A DNA stretch of 64,000 nucleotides. It comes from Synechococcus sp. CS-1328. Lineage in GTDB: Bacteria; Cyanobacteriota; Cyanobacteriia; PCC-6307; Cyanobiaceae. The stretch covers positions 310,001-374,000 of the forward strand of contig NZ_JAHLYT010000071.1 in the NCBI RefSeq assembly GCF_025128095.1. Reading direction: 5' to 3'. Position numbers and translations under genes: made by a program. Shown piece by piece: positions 53,720 to 62,255 of this stretch (position 1 is the stretch's first letter; each line of letters opens with the position of its first letter). The notes under the pieces were generated by a model that saw only the letters and a program-made list of their open reading frames with translations, was not told the DNA's origin and did not search any database.

Positions 53720-54853
53720 TCATCCAATTGTGTGCCCCGCATACATCGGTACTGCTGATCTTTCCTCGGCAAAGGTAACGATCGCTGCAGCGGCCTCAGC
53801 GGCCCCCTGGGTTGGCAGCGGGGTTCCGCTGGGAGGCAGCAAGGGCTGATCCAGTTGCCAGTCGCCGCTTCGCAGCTGCTCCTGGCTGAGCAGCCGATGC
53901 CAGCCGATCCGTTGCAGATCCGCCTCCAGCACCGCCGCCTCGGCAAAACCCTCGCGATGCACCAGGTGGATGCCCACGTTCTGGCTGAGGGCCTCGCAGA
54001 AACTGCTGTATCCCGGTTTGGTGATCAACCGGCCGATCAGGGGCATCGCATCGAGCGGCCGCACACCAGGCGGCAGCAGCCGGCCATTGGGTGCGGCCGT
54101 CATGGCGGGATCCGGCCCAAGGAACACATGCTCGGGCCAGTGGGCCAGCAAGGCCGGATCGAGCGGGAAGCCCATGCCGCCGAAGCTGATCAGCACACAG
54201 CGCTGCCGATCGGGAGGCAGCTGCAGTCGCTCCGCCAGATCGGCCAGGTCGAGCCGGGGGCTGCTGCTGGTGAGGCCGATCGCCCGTTCGGGCAGGTCCC
54301 AGGGCATCGGCATGGCCAACGGACAGCGCAGCAGCAGATCCCCACGGCGGTACAGGGTGCGGCAGTGCTCGGCCCACCCTGCGAAACGCTCGGCCTGCTC
54401 CGGCTCCAGCTGGGGATCAGCGGCCATCGGCCCGTAGATCGCATCCCAGCCGAAGCTGGCCAGCCAGACCAGGGGCAGACCCGTGCGGCTGGCCAGCCGG
54501 GCGGCCGCCGGCGGCACATCGCCCAGCACCAGAGCTGGCTCCCCCTGCTGCACCAACCAGGCCGCCTCCCGCTCCAGCTGGCCCGGCAAGGCCCGTTCCA
54601 CCTGCTCGAGGGCTTCGAGAGTGGCGGCTGGATCGGCGCCGAGGGCATCGGCCTGAATCACCCCCACATCCCAGCGGCAGCGGCGCTGCTCATGGGGGAC
54701 AGGCCCAAGAGCCAGCTCCAGGAACGAGGCGGGCAGGGCCGTGCTGAGCACCAGCCGCCAGTCGGGCCGCAGCTTGGCGAGTTCGGCCAGCACCGAGGCC
54801 GTGCGGGAGCCATGCCCGAACCCGTGGGCGCTGACGCAGGCCAGGATCAACAT
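53720..54853 (-). CDS. Glycosyltransferase-like protein (GT-B/MurG-like fold)
   Basis: A 377-residue protein with N-terminal LILACVSAHGFGHGSRTASV, the phosphate-loop style HGFGHG motif of MGT/MurG-like proteins and of the N-terminal part of L-arabinokinase-type proteins. It also has VLISFGGMGFPLDPALL at the start of the second half and IGRLITKPGYSSFCEAL in the donor-binding region. The donor sugar and acceptor are unknown. Start at the ATG at 54853; the stop of the upstream phosphoesterase gene lies within it (7-base overlap), so the two genes are coupled. Confidence 0.7.
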   Translation of the reverse strand: MLILACVSAHGFGHGSRTASVLAELAKLRPDWRLVLSTALPASFLELALGPVPHEQRRCRWDVGVIQADALGADPAATLEALEQVERALPGQLEREAAWLVQQGEPALVLGDVPPAAARLASRTGLPLVWLASFGWDAIYGPMAADPQLEPEQAERFAGWAEHCRTLYRRGDLLLRCPLAMPMPWDLPERAIGLTSSSPRLDLADLAERLQLPPDRQRCVLISFGGMGFPLDPALLAHWPEHVFLGPDPAMTAAPNGRLLPPGVRPLDAMPLIGRLITKPGYSSFCEALSQNVGIHLVHREGFAEAAVLEADLQRIGWHRLLSQEQLRSGDWQLDQPLLPPSGTPLPTQGAAEAAAAIVTFAEERSAVPMYAGHTIG

Positions 54854-55845
54854 GAACGGCAGGCCGTGCTGTCGGAAACCACTGCGGAGCATGCCGCGGC
54901 AGGAGCGGCCAGGGGGGTCGTGCCGGTGGCTGGTTCAGCCCGCCAGAGCTTCTGTTCGTAGAGCAGGGAGCCATCCAGGCCATACCAGCGGTGGCTCACG
55001 GCCGCCAGCTCCACCCCCCGGAATTCGACCCAGCTGAAGTGCCGCAGGGTGCGGCCGGCCTGATCCTCGCCATGGCGGGGGACACAAGCGGTGTTGAGGT
55101 AGGCGGTGCCGCTGCGATCGCGGCAAAAGCTCTGCCGCTCCCCCTGCCCGCGCCTGAGGGCATGGTGCATGTGGCCGAACACCACTAGGGGAACGGACCG
55201 CTGACGGCGAATCCCTTCCAGGGCCAGGGCCAGATCCTGGTCGCCCCAGTCGCCGGCGGAGGCCTTCCAGTCGCGGCCACAGGGATCGCCCGGTTCACTG
55301 CCCAGGCCACTCGGACCACAGTGCGAGAGCACCAGCAGCGGCAGGGAGGGATCGGCGGACAACGCCGCCTCACAGATGCGCCGGGCCGATTCCTGCATCT
55401 CCACCGGTCCGAACACCGCCCGCACGGCGCGCGACAGGTGAAATCCACCGCCGGCACTGCCGGGTCTCGCCCCCACCACGGCCAGGCCGGGGGGAGAGAG
55501 CTGCCGCAGATCCCAGCCGCAATGGAGATCACCGAGCAGGTCCAGCTGGCGTTGCAGGGTGCGGCCGCTGGAATCGTGGCCGCTGTCGTGGTTGCCGAGG
55601 ATGCAGGCCAGCGGCAGCTCCAGCCGGCGCAGCAGGGAGGGGATGCGGGGCTTGCCGTCGCTGAAATCCCCCACCAGCAAGAGCGCATCGGGCCGGATCA
55701 GCTCCAGCAGGGCGTGGTCGCTCTGGTCCCACTGGTCGTGGGGATCACCGGCGATGGCGATCCTCAGCAGTGGGCCGGAGGACGCTCCCGATGGGGAGCC
55801 ACCCGACGGGGAGACGCCTGCTGCGGTGACCGATCGTTCAGCCAA
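54847..55845 (-). CDS. Metallophosphoesterase (TIGR04168-like)
   Basis: A 332-residue cytosolic calcineurin-like phosphoesterase. Metal motifs are IAIAGDPHDQWD (in place of the usual GDxH), LLVGDFSDGKPRIPSLL, CILGNHDSGHDSS, LVLSHCGPSGLGS and VVFGHMHHALRRG. The AGDPHDQWD start is typical of a cyanobacterial/plant subfamily. The first ~25 residues (Ser/Gly/Pro-rich) are not conserved. Divergent from nadA with a 46-base spacer; coupled to the glycosyltransferase-like gene downstream. Confidence 0.85.
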   Translation of the reverse strand: MAERSVTAAGVSPSGGSPSGASSGPLLRIAIAGDPHDQWDQSDHALLELIRPDALLLVGDFSDGKPRIPSLLRRLELPLACILGNHDSGHDSSGRTLQRQLDLLGDLHCGWDLRQLSPPGLAVVGARPGSAGGGFHLSRAVRAVFGPVEMQESARRICEAALSADPSLPLLVLSHCGPSGLGSEPGDPCGRDWKASAGDWGDQDLALALEGIRRQRSVPLVVFGHMHHALRRGQGERQSFCRDRSGTAYLNTACVPRHGEDQAGRTLRHFSWVEFRGVELAAVSHRWYGLDGSLLYEQKLWRAEPATGTTPLAAPAAACSAVVSDSTACRSC

Positions 55846-55891
55846 TGCGGATCCCTAGGCTGGTGGCATCCTGCCTGCCCCGAGGTTCCGG

Positions 55892-56863
55892 TTGGTTTCA
55901 GCCGCCCAGCTCACCTCCGAAACCGACACCCAGGAGGTGCCCAGGGATCTGGCGGCGGCGATCCGGGAACTCTGCAGTGAACGCCGGGCCGTGATCCTGG
56001 CCCATTACTACCAGGACGACGCCATCCAGGACGTCGCCGACTTCATCGGCGATTCACTCGAACTCTCCCGCAAGGCGGCCAGCACCGACGCCGAGGTGAT
56101 CGTGTTCTGCGGCGTCCATTTCATGGCCGAGACCGCGAAAATCCTCAATCCCGGCAAGACCGTTCTGCTGCCAGACCTGGAGGCCGGCTGCTCTCTGGCG
56201 GATGCCTGCCCGGCCGATGGCTTTGCCGCCTTTCGCGCCGAGCATCCCGAGCACATCGTGGTGAGCTACATCAATTGCTCCGCGGCGGTGAAGGCCCAGA
56301 GCGATCTGATCTGCACCAGCAGCAACGCCGTGCATCTGGTGCAGCAACTGCCGGCCGACCAACCGATCCTGTTTGCTCCCGATCAGAACCTGGGCCGCTG
56401 GGTGCAGCGCCAGAGCGGCCGGGAGCTCACCCTCTGGCCAGGCAGCTGCATCGTGCACGAGACCTTCAGCGAACAGGCGCTGCTGCAGCTGCAGCTGGAG
56501 CACCCGGACGCCGAGGTGCTGGCCCACCCCGAGTGCCAGGAGCACCTGCTGGACCTGGCGGACTTCATCGGCTCCACCAGCAAGCTGCTGCACCGCGCCG
56601 CAGCCAGCCCGGCCCAGGAGTTGATCGTGCTCACCGAGCCTGGGATCCTCCACCAGATGCGCAAGGCGGCGCCCTCCAAGACGTTCTTCGAGGTGCCGGG
56701 AGCCGATGGCTGCAGCTGCAACAGCTGCCCCTACATGCGGCTCAACACCCTGGAGAAGCTGTGGCGCTGCCTGCGGGATCTCAGCCCGGCGATCGAACTC
56801 GATGAATCCATCCGCCAGAAAGCCCTGATGCCGATCCAGCGGATGCTGGAGATGAGCCACTGA
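55892..56863 (+). CDS. nadA: Quinolinate synthase
   Basis: [4Fe-4S] enzyme joining iminoaspartate and DHAP in NAD synthesis. Residues include [20 protein letters not shown], and the three cluster cysteines are in [32 protein letters not shown] and [16 protein letters not shown]. 323 residues. The start is the TTG at 55892; the conserved region begins about 25 residues later and no ATG occurs before it. nadB is not in the window. Confidence 0.94.
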   Translation: MVSAAQLTSETDTQEVPRDLAAAIRELCSERRAVILAHYYQDDAIQDVADFIGDSLELSRKAASTDAEVIVFCGVHFMAETAKILNPGKTVLLPDLEAGCSLADACPADGFAAFRAEHPEHIVVSYINCSAAVKAQSDLICTSSNAVHLVQQLPADQPILFAPDQNLGRWVQRQSGRELTLWPGSCIVHETFSEQALLQLQLEHPDAEVLAHPECQEHLLDLADFIGSTSKLLHRAAASPAQELIVLTEPGILHQMRKAAPSKTFFEVPGADGCSCNSCPYMRLNTLEKLWRCLRDLSPAIELDESIRQKALMPIQRMLEMSH

Positions 56864-56891
56864 GCAGCCCCCTGGAGATTGCCTGGGCTGC

Positions 56892-57959
56892 TCAGTAGTT
56901 GTAGTTGGCCACGTAGAGAGACGTGCCATCGGAAGGCTGGGAGCCAACGTCATAGATCCCACGAGCCGCCTCCCCATTGGCCCGGGCCCGGGCCAGCAGA
57001 GCGGCGTGGCCGGCCTTGATGTCAACGCCGGCCCAGTGCTTCAGGCACGACTGCTGCATCGCCCGACCATAGGAAAAGCCCAGATGCCAGGGAGCCCGAT
57101 CGGCGGCGGCATTGATGGCATTGAGGTAGAGGCTGGCCTCTTCCTCACTGAGGCCACCGGAGAGGAACAGGATCGCCGGCACGCAGGCGGGCACCGTGCG
57201 CTCCAGGGTGCGCAGGGTGTAGGCGGCGGCCTGCTCGGGGCTGGGGGCCTGGGCGCAACCCATGCCCGGCAGGGTCATCGACGGCTTCAGCAGGCTGCCC
57301 TCGAGGAACACCCCGTTGATCGCCAGGGCCTCGTAGACAAGACGCAGCACCCATTCCTGCACCGCGGCGGTGGTCTCGATGTCGTGGTCGCCGTCCATCA
57401 GGATTTCGGGCTCCACGATCGGCACCAGTCCTTCCTCCTGCACGGTGCGGGCGTAACGGGCCAGGCCCCAGGCGTTCTCGCGCACGCAGAGCTCCGACGG
57501 GCAGCCATCGGCGGTGATGCGCAGCACCGCGCGCCATTTGGCGAAGCGGGCACCGCGTTCGTAATAGCGGGCGGCCCGCTGCTGCAGACCCTTGAGACCG
57601 GTGCACCAGCTCTCACCGGACAGCCCGCCGGGCAGGGGCTCCACCCCCTGATCGACCTTGATCCCCGGCACCAGACCCTGGGCCTTGAACAGATCAAGAA
57701 TCGAGCCACCGTCCGGGGCGTCCTGAAACAGGGTTTCCTCGTAGAGGATCACGCCGCTGATCGCGTCGCCCAGGCCGGGGGCGGTGGCCAGCAGGGTGCG
57801 GTAAGCCTGGCGATGCTCCTCGGTGTTCTCCACACCGATCGCCGCAAAGCGCTTGCCGATCGTGCCGGTGGATTCATCGGCCGCCAGCAGACCGGTGCCC
57901 GGAGCCGCCAGGGCGGCCGCCGTGCTCGCCAGCTCCTCGCGAAAGGCCTCAAGCGCCAT
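56892..57959 (-). CDS. Class I fructose-bisphosphate aldolase
   Basis: Schiff-base aldolase of glycolysis and the Calvin cycle. Motifs are GTGLLAADESTGTIGKRFA, VILYEETLFQ, WRAVLRITADGCPSE, IVEPEILMDGDHDIETTA and the Schiff-base lysine region LEGSLLKPSMTLPG, then LSGGLSEEEASLYLNAIN. 355 residues, normal length. The class I enzyme complements the class II aldolase usually found in cyanobacteria. It is convergent with nadA (28-base gap) and divergent from the exonuclease gene. Confidence 0.95.
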   Translation of the reverse strand: MALEAFREELASTAAALAAPGTGLLAADESTGTIGKRFAAIGVENTEEHRQAYRTLLATAPGLGDAISGVILYEETLFQDAPDGGSILDLFKAQGLVPGIKVDQGVEPLPGGLSGESWCTGLKGLQQRAARYYERGARFAKWRAVLRITADGCPSELCVRENAWGLARYARTVQEEGLVPIVEPEILMDGDHDIETTAAVQEWVLRLVYEALAINGVFLEGSLLKPSMTLPGMGCAQAPSPEQAAAYTLRTLERTVPACVPAILFLSGGLSEEEASLYLNAINAAADRAPWHLGFSYGRAMQQSCLKHWAGVDIKAGHAALLARARANGEAARGIYDVGSQPSDGTSLYVANYNY

Positions 57960-58068
57960 GGCCCTGTTGCATCAGATAGTCCATGGCTAGAGGGGCTGCA
58001 GCGCGCCGTCAACGGCACGGCATCGCCAGGATGTGTCGGTCGCGCCAGCGCCCTGTTCGATCAGCGCC

Positions 58069-59097
58069 ATGCCCCTGCCGCCGGATGGTCTGCTGCAGCT
58101 CACCCCCGAGGGGCTGTACTGCCCGGCGGCCCGGGCCTGGATTGATCCCTGGCGACCGGTGCCGCGGGCGTTGATCAGCCACGCCCATGCCGACCATGCC
58201 CGCCCCGGCTGCGGCGAATACTGGGCGATCGGCGCCAGTGAGGCGATCCTGCGCCAACGGCTCGGCAGCGCCATTCAGCTGAACCGCGTCGAGTACGACC
58301 AGGAGCTCAGTATCGGCGCGGCGCGGGTGTCGTTTCATTCCGCCGGCCATGTGCTCGGTTCGGCCCAGGTGCGCCTGGAGGCTGGCGGCGAAAGCTGGCT
58401 GGTGAGCGGTGACTACAAACGCTGCGCCGATCCCAGCTGCCACCCCTTCCAGCCGGTGCAGGCCGATGTGTTCATCACCGAGGCCACCTTCGCCCTGCCG
58501 ATCTACCGCTGGCGTCCCGGCGCCGAGCTGGCCGACCAGATCCGGCAATGGTGGCAGGCCGCACCGGAGCGTCCATCGATTCTGTTTGCCTATGCCTTCG
58601 GCAAGGCCCAGCGGATCCTGGCGGAACTTCACGCCATCGGCATGGGCGAGGAGGTGCTGCTGCATGGCGCCGTTCAGGCCCTGATGCCGGCCTACCGGGA
58701 GGCGGGCGTGGCGTTGCCACCCACCCAGCCGGTGAGCGGTATCCCGCGAAATGAGTCCCTGGCGGGGCGACTGGTGATTGCGCCACCGGCCGCCCATCGT
58801 TCAGCCTGGATGAAGCGCTTCCGACTGCCCCAGACGGCCTTCGTGAGTGGCTGGATGGCGGTGCGCGGCGCCCGGCGGCGGCGGGGCTTCGAACGTGGAT
58901 TCGTGCTGAGTGACCATGCCGACTGGGACGGTCTGGTGCGCACCGTCAAAGACACCGGCGCCCGGCAGGTGTACGTGACCCATGGCAAGGCCGATGGCCT
59001 GGCCCGCTATCTGCGTGACGTGGAGGGCATCAGCGCCGAGCCGCTGGAGGGGCACATCGTGGCTGAACGGGGGGAGGATGGAGCCGAGCTGGATTGA
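58069..59097 (+). CDS. MBL-fold exonuclease, DNA-ligase-associated type
   Basis: Metallo-beta-lactamase/beta-CASP protein of 342 residues: LISHAHADHARPGCGEYW (HxHxDH), SAGHVLGSAQVRLEAGG, LVSGDYKRCADPSCHPF, and the C-terminal VLSDHADWDGLVRTVKDT and VYVTHGKADGLARYL. This is the family of predicted exonucleases usually encoded beside an ATP-dependent DNA ligase and an Lhr-like helicase. Here neither partner is adjacent. It shares a TTGA overlap with the following MscS-type channel gene, an unusual pairing. Confidence 0.83.
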   Translation: MPLPPDGLLQLTPEGLYCPAARAWIDPWRPVPRALISHAHADHARPGCGEYWAIGASEAILRQRLGSAIQLNRVEYDQELSIGAARVSFHSAGHVLGSAQVRLEAGGESWLVSGDYKRCADPSCHPFQPVQADVFITEATFALPIYRWRPGAELADQIRQWWQAAPERPSILFAYAFGKAQRILAELHAIGMGEEVLLHGAVQALMPAYREAGVALPPTQPVSGIPRNESLAGRLVIAPPAAHRSAWMKRFRLPQTAFVSGWMAVRGARRRRGFERGFVLSDHADWDGLVRTVKDTGARQVYVTHGKADGLARYLRDVEGISAEPLEGHIVAERGEDGAELD

Positions 59098-60605
59098 TCA
59101 CCCTGGACTGGCTGCCACGGCTGTTCACCGCACCGCTGATTCCGCTGGGGCGGCACTCGCTGTCGTTGCTGTGGTTGCTGCAGGTGGGAGGCCTGCTGCT
59201 GGTCGTGACCGCGGCGGCACGACTGCTGCGCTTTGTGCTGGCCAAGCGGGTGTTGGTGTGGCTGGGCCTGCCGGAGGGGCGCCGGGAGGCGATCGGAACG
59301 TTGCTGGCCCTGGGACTGGCGGCGTTCGGCTACGTGGCCGTGGCCCAGGGCATGGGGCTCGATTTCGGGGCCCTGGCGGTGTTGTTCGGTGCCCTTGGCG
59401 TCGGTGTCGGCTTCGGATTGCAGGACCTGACCCGCAACCTCAGCAGTGGCCTCACCCTGCTGCTGGAGGGCAAGCTCAAGGTGGGCGATCTGATCGAGTT
59501 CGACTCCACCTGCGGCTACATCCGCGAGATCTCCTTTCGTTCCACGGTGATCCGCACGTTCCAGGGGTCGGAGATCGTGCTGCCCAACGCCATGATCACC
59601 AACGCCCCGGTGCACAACCTCAGCTATGCGAGCCCCGACGGGCGGGTTGATGTGGTGGTGAGCGTGATGCATGGCAGTGACCCCCTGGTGGTGACGGAGG
59701 CTCTGCTGGAGGCGGCGTTGGCGGAGCCACAGGTGCTGGTTGATCCGCCACCCAAGGTGGTGTTCCAACAGATTGGCACCCAGGGGCTGGAGTTCGAGCT
59801 GTGGGTCTGGACCACCGCCATCCACAGCCAGGCCCTGCTGCGCAGCGGCCTGAATTACGCCATTCAGCATGGACTCAGCGCCCGCGGGATTCACCTGCAG
59901 GGCGAGAAGCAGATGATGCAGCTTCTGCCCAGCAGGGTGGCGAGGCCGCAGGGCGGTGAGACGCCCACCGCGCCTGCACCGAAGCCGCCGCCGATGCCCC
60001 TGCCGGCACTGGAGCAGCAGCTGGCAGCGATTCCCTGTTTCAGCAATCTCGATGCCCGCAGGCTGCGTGAATTGGTTGGTAGTGGCGCCCGCCGACGGGT
60101 CTCAGCCGGCGAGGTGCTGATCCACAAGGGAGAAGACGGTCGGGCGCTCCATCTGGTGCTGGAGGGTCGCATCGCTGCCATCCATGAGACGGATCGCATC
60201 AGCCGCCAGCTGTTCAGCTTCGGTGAGGGTGAGTTCTTCGGTGAACTGCCCCTGCTGCTGCAGGTGGCTTACCCCACCACGATGTGGGCCACGGAAGACA
60301 GCCTTGTGTTTGAAATCCCCAGCGGCAGCTTCAGGGAACTGCTGGCGGCCAGACCCGACTTCGCCGAGACGGTGTCCCAGGCCGTGGCCCGCCGCAGTGA
60401 TGTGCTGCGCAGTTATGAAGCCTGCCTGCGCGAACGGGGCCTGCTGGAGGATGTCGACCTCGTGAACCCGCTGCAGTGGTTCCGCGATCGGCTGCGACAG
60501 GTGCTGGTCAACCGTGCAGCCGACACCACCGATCGGCTGTCCCGTGACCCGCCTGGTCAGCGGCAGGATTCTGCAGATCTGGAGAAATCCAGCCGGAGCC
60601 GATAG
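59094..60605 (+). CDS. MscS-like channel with C-terminal cyclic-nucleotide-binding-like domain
   Basis: A 503-residue membrane protein. Helices at about 22-42, 66-86 and 89-112, with the pore-lining MscS pattern FGALAVLFGALGVGVGFGLQ, then the beta domain GDLIEFDSTCGYIREISFRS and TVIRTFQGSEIVLPNAM. A Pro-rich linker (285-303) leads to a CAP-like domain (310-430) with GEFFGELPLLLQVAYPTT. This matches bCNG/MscCNB channels. The phosphate-binding cassette has Pro-Thr-Thr where an Arg normally contacts cAMP. The start is TTG, overlapping the exonuclease stop. Confidence 0.88.
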   Translation: MITLDWLPRLFTAPLIPLGRHSLSLLWLLQVGGLLLVVTAAARLLRFVLAKRVLVWLGLPEGRREAIGTLLALGLAAFGYVAVAQGMGLDFGALAVLFGALGVGVGFGLQDLTRNLSSGLTLLLEGKLKVGDLIEFDSTCGYIREISFRSTVIRTFQGSEIVLPNAMITNAPVHNLSYASPDGRVDVVVSVMHGSDPLVVTEALLEAALAEPQVLVDPPPKVVFQQIGTQGLEFELWVWTTAIHSQALLRSGLNYAIQHGLSARGIHLQGEKQMMQLLPSRVARPQGGETPTAPAPKPPPMPLPALEQQLAAIPCFSNLDARRLRELVGSGARRRVSAGEVLIHKGEDGRALHLVLEGRIAAIHETDRISRQLFSFGEGEFFGELPLLLQVAYPTTMWATEDSLVFEIPSGSFRELLAARPDFAETVSQAVARRSDVLRSYEACLRERGLLEDVDLVNPLQWFRDRLRQVLVNRAADTTDRLSRDPPGQRQDSADLEKSSRSR

Positions 60606-60639
60606 GGTCGGCCTTCAGAGCCCCTGCCCAGCCTCGTCA

Positions 60640-60923
60640 TGGACGTTGATCGGCGCCATCGACGCCAGGCGGGCCGCGAAGCACTTCGATATTCAGGTGA
60701 ACGCAATCTGCCCCACAGTGATCCTCACCGATATGGGTCACGCCATCTGGGATCAACCTGATCTGGAAGACCAGAGAATGCAAAAGGAGAAACGGATTCC
60801 CCTACATCGCTTTGGCGAGCCCATGGAAGTGGCAGATGTTGCCCTGTTCCTTGCCAGCGCCGCCTCAGACTTTGTTCATGGAGTATCACTTCCACTCGAT
60901 GGAGGTATGAGCATCGACCCATA
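60640..60923 (+). pseudogene. C-terminal fragment of a short-chain dehydrogenase
   Basis: In frame with a TTG/ATG-less open stretch, bases 60640-60923 encode AKHFDIQVNAICPTVILTDM, IPLHRFGEPMEVADVALFLA and SDFVHGVSLPLDGGMSI, the last ~90 residues of a classical SDR. The Rossmann GxxxGxG and YxxxK parts that should precede it are missing, because the channel gene ends at 60605. The frame continues past the SDR end to 61044 with unrelated sequence. It is best read as a decayed gene remnant. Confidence 0.7.
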
Positions 60924-61028
60924 TTGGTATCTGGAGCATCATGCGCAATCCGCAACCATCTGCCACCCACCCTGGCCAGGGCGATCGAAATCGGCGATGG
61001 TGATGCGATCGAATCGAACAAGCGTTCC

Positions 61029-62255
61029 TTGGCTGCTCCCCTGAACCTTGCTCACAACCTGTCCATCGTGGTGGTGGCCCTGGGTCTGGTGCTGACGGCC
61101 TGGATCCCGGCGATGCTGCCGTGGCTGCCACTTCCCGCTGGTGTTCTTGAGATGGCCCTTGGGGCATGGATCGGTCCTCAGGGTCTGCACCTGGCGAGTG
61201 TTGGTCCCTTTCTCACGAACATCTCAGCCATTGGCATGGGGATGCTGTTTCTCGTGGCAGGCCTCGAGATCCAGCCGGAAGTGCTGCGCGGCAAGCCGCT
61301 GCAGCGGGCCCTCATGGCCTGGTTCGCGTCCGCCGGTCTCGCCGTGGTCGTGGCGCTGCTGCTGGTGAGCTTCGCTGGTTTCGGCAATCTCCAGATCGTG
61401 GCTCTGGCACTCACCACCACAGCCCTGGGCATCCTGATGCCGGTGCTACGGGATCGCACCAACCTCCCCGAGAGCTACGCCCGCACGCTCATCAGCGTGG
61501 CCACCCTCGGAGAGGTGGCGCCCACCGTGATCTTCAGCCTGCTACTGGCAGGACAGCGGGCTCCAGAAGAGGCCATCATTCTCGTTGCCTTTGGCGCCAT
61601 CTCGGTCTTGGGATTTCTGCTGGTGCGAAGGCATCAGTCCCGCTGGGAGGAACTGTTTGAGCACACCATGCACCGATCTGCCCAGTTGCCCACCCGCCTG
61701 GTGGTGGGCTCGCTGATCCTGATGGTGGTGCTCAATAACGTCGTTCAAATCAACCTGGCACTGGGGGGCCTTGTGCTCGGCCTGCTGGTACGTGAAGGCA
61801 CCGCCCATCGGCATCGTCTCAAGATCGGAGAACGGCTTGATGGTCTGGGCCAGGCCTTTGCGATTCCGCTGTTTTTCATCGTCTCAGGAATGCAGCTTGA
61901 TGTCCGAGCACTGGCTCAGGCGCCGAGCCTCTGGGGGCTGGTGCCCCTGCTGGCGGTAGGCATGCTGCTGGTGCGGGGGCTTCCCGTCTGGCTGCTGCTT
62001 CGAAAGCAGCTCAGGCCCAGATCGCGGCTCGCCCTGGCGCTCGACAACGCCACCCAGCTGCCCCTGGTGGTGGCCATAGCCGTGATGGCGCGTCAGGCGG
62101 GGCTGTTGACACCACCCGATGCCACGGTGCTCGTGGCAGCCGCGGCACTCACGGTGCTGCTGTTTCCGACCCTGGCCACCGTTTTGTTGGAGGGGGACAG
62201 ACCCCTGGCCGCTGCCGAGCTCACAGGCTCAGCACCGCCTGGTTCTGGGCCTTGA
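61029..62255 (+). CDS. Cation/proton antiporter (CPA2, Kef/NapA-like)
   Basis: A membrane antiporter of about 408 residues with eleven or more hydrophobic helices: [54 protein letters not shown] and [20 protein letters not shown] in the ion-binding region. No C-terminal TrkA/RCK domain follows, so it is a short form. The start is uncertain: I use the TTG at 61029, just before the first helix, while the frame is open from 60924. The last 35 bases overlap the 3' end of mfd. Confidence 0.82.
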   Translation: MAAPLNLAHNLSIVVVALGLVLTAWIPAMLPWLPLPAGVLEMALGAWIGPQGLHLASVGPFLTNISAIGMGMLFLVAGLEIQPEVLRGKPLQRALMAWFASAGLAVVVALLLVSFAGFGNLQIVALALTTTALGILMPVLRDRTNLPESYARTLISVATLGEVAPTVIFSLLLAGQRAPEEAIILVAFGAISVLGFLLVRRHQSRWEELFEHTMHRSAQLPTRLVVGSLILMVVLNNVVQINLALGGLVLGLLVREGTAHRHRLKIGERLDGLGQAFAIPLFFIVSGMQLDVRALAQAPSLWGLVPLLAVGMLLVRGLPVWLLLRKQLRPRSRLALALDNATQLPLVVAIAVMARQAGLLTPPDATVLVAAAALTVLLFPTLATVLLEGDRPLAAAELTGSAPPGSGP

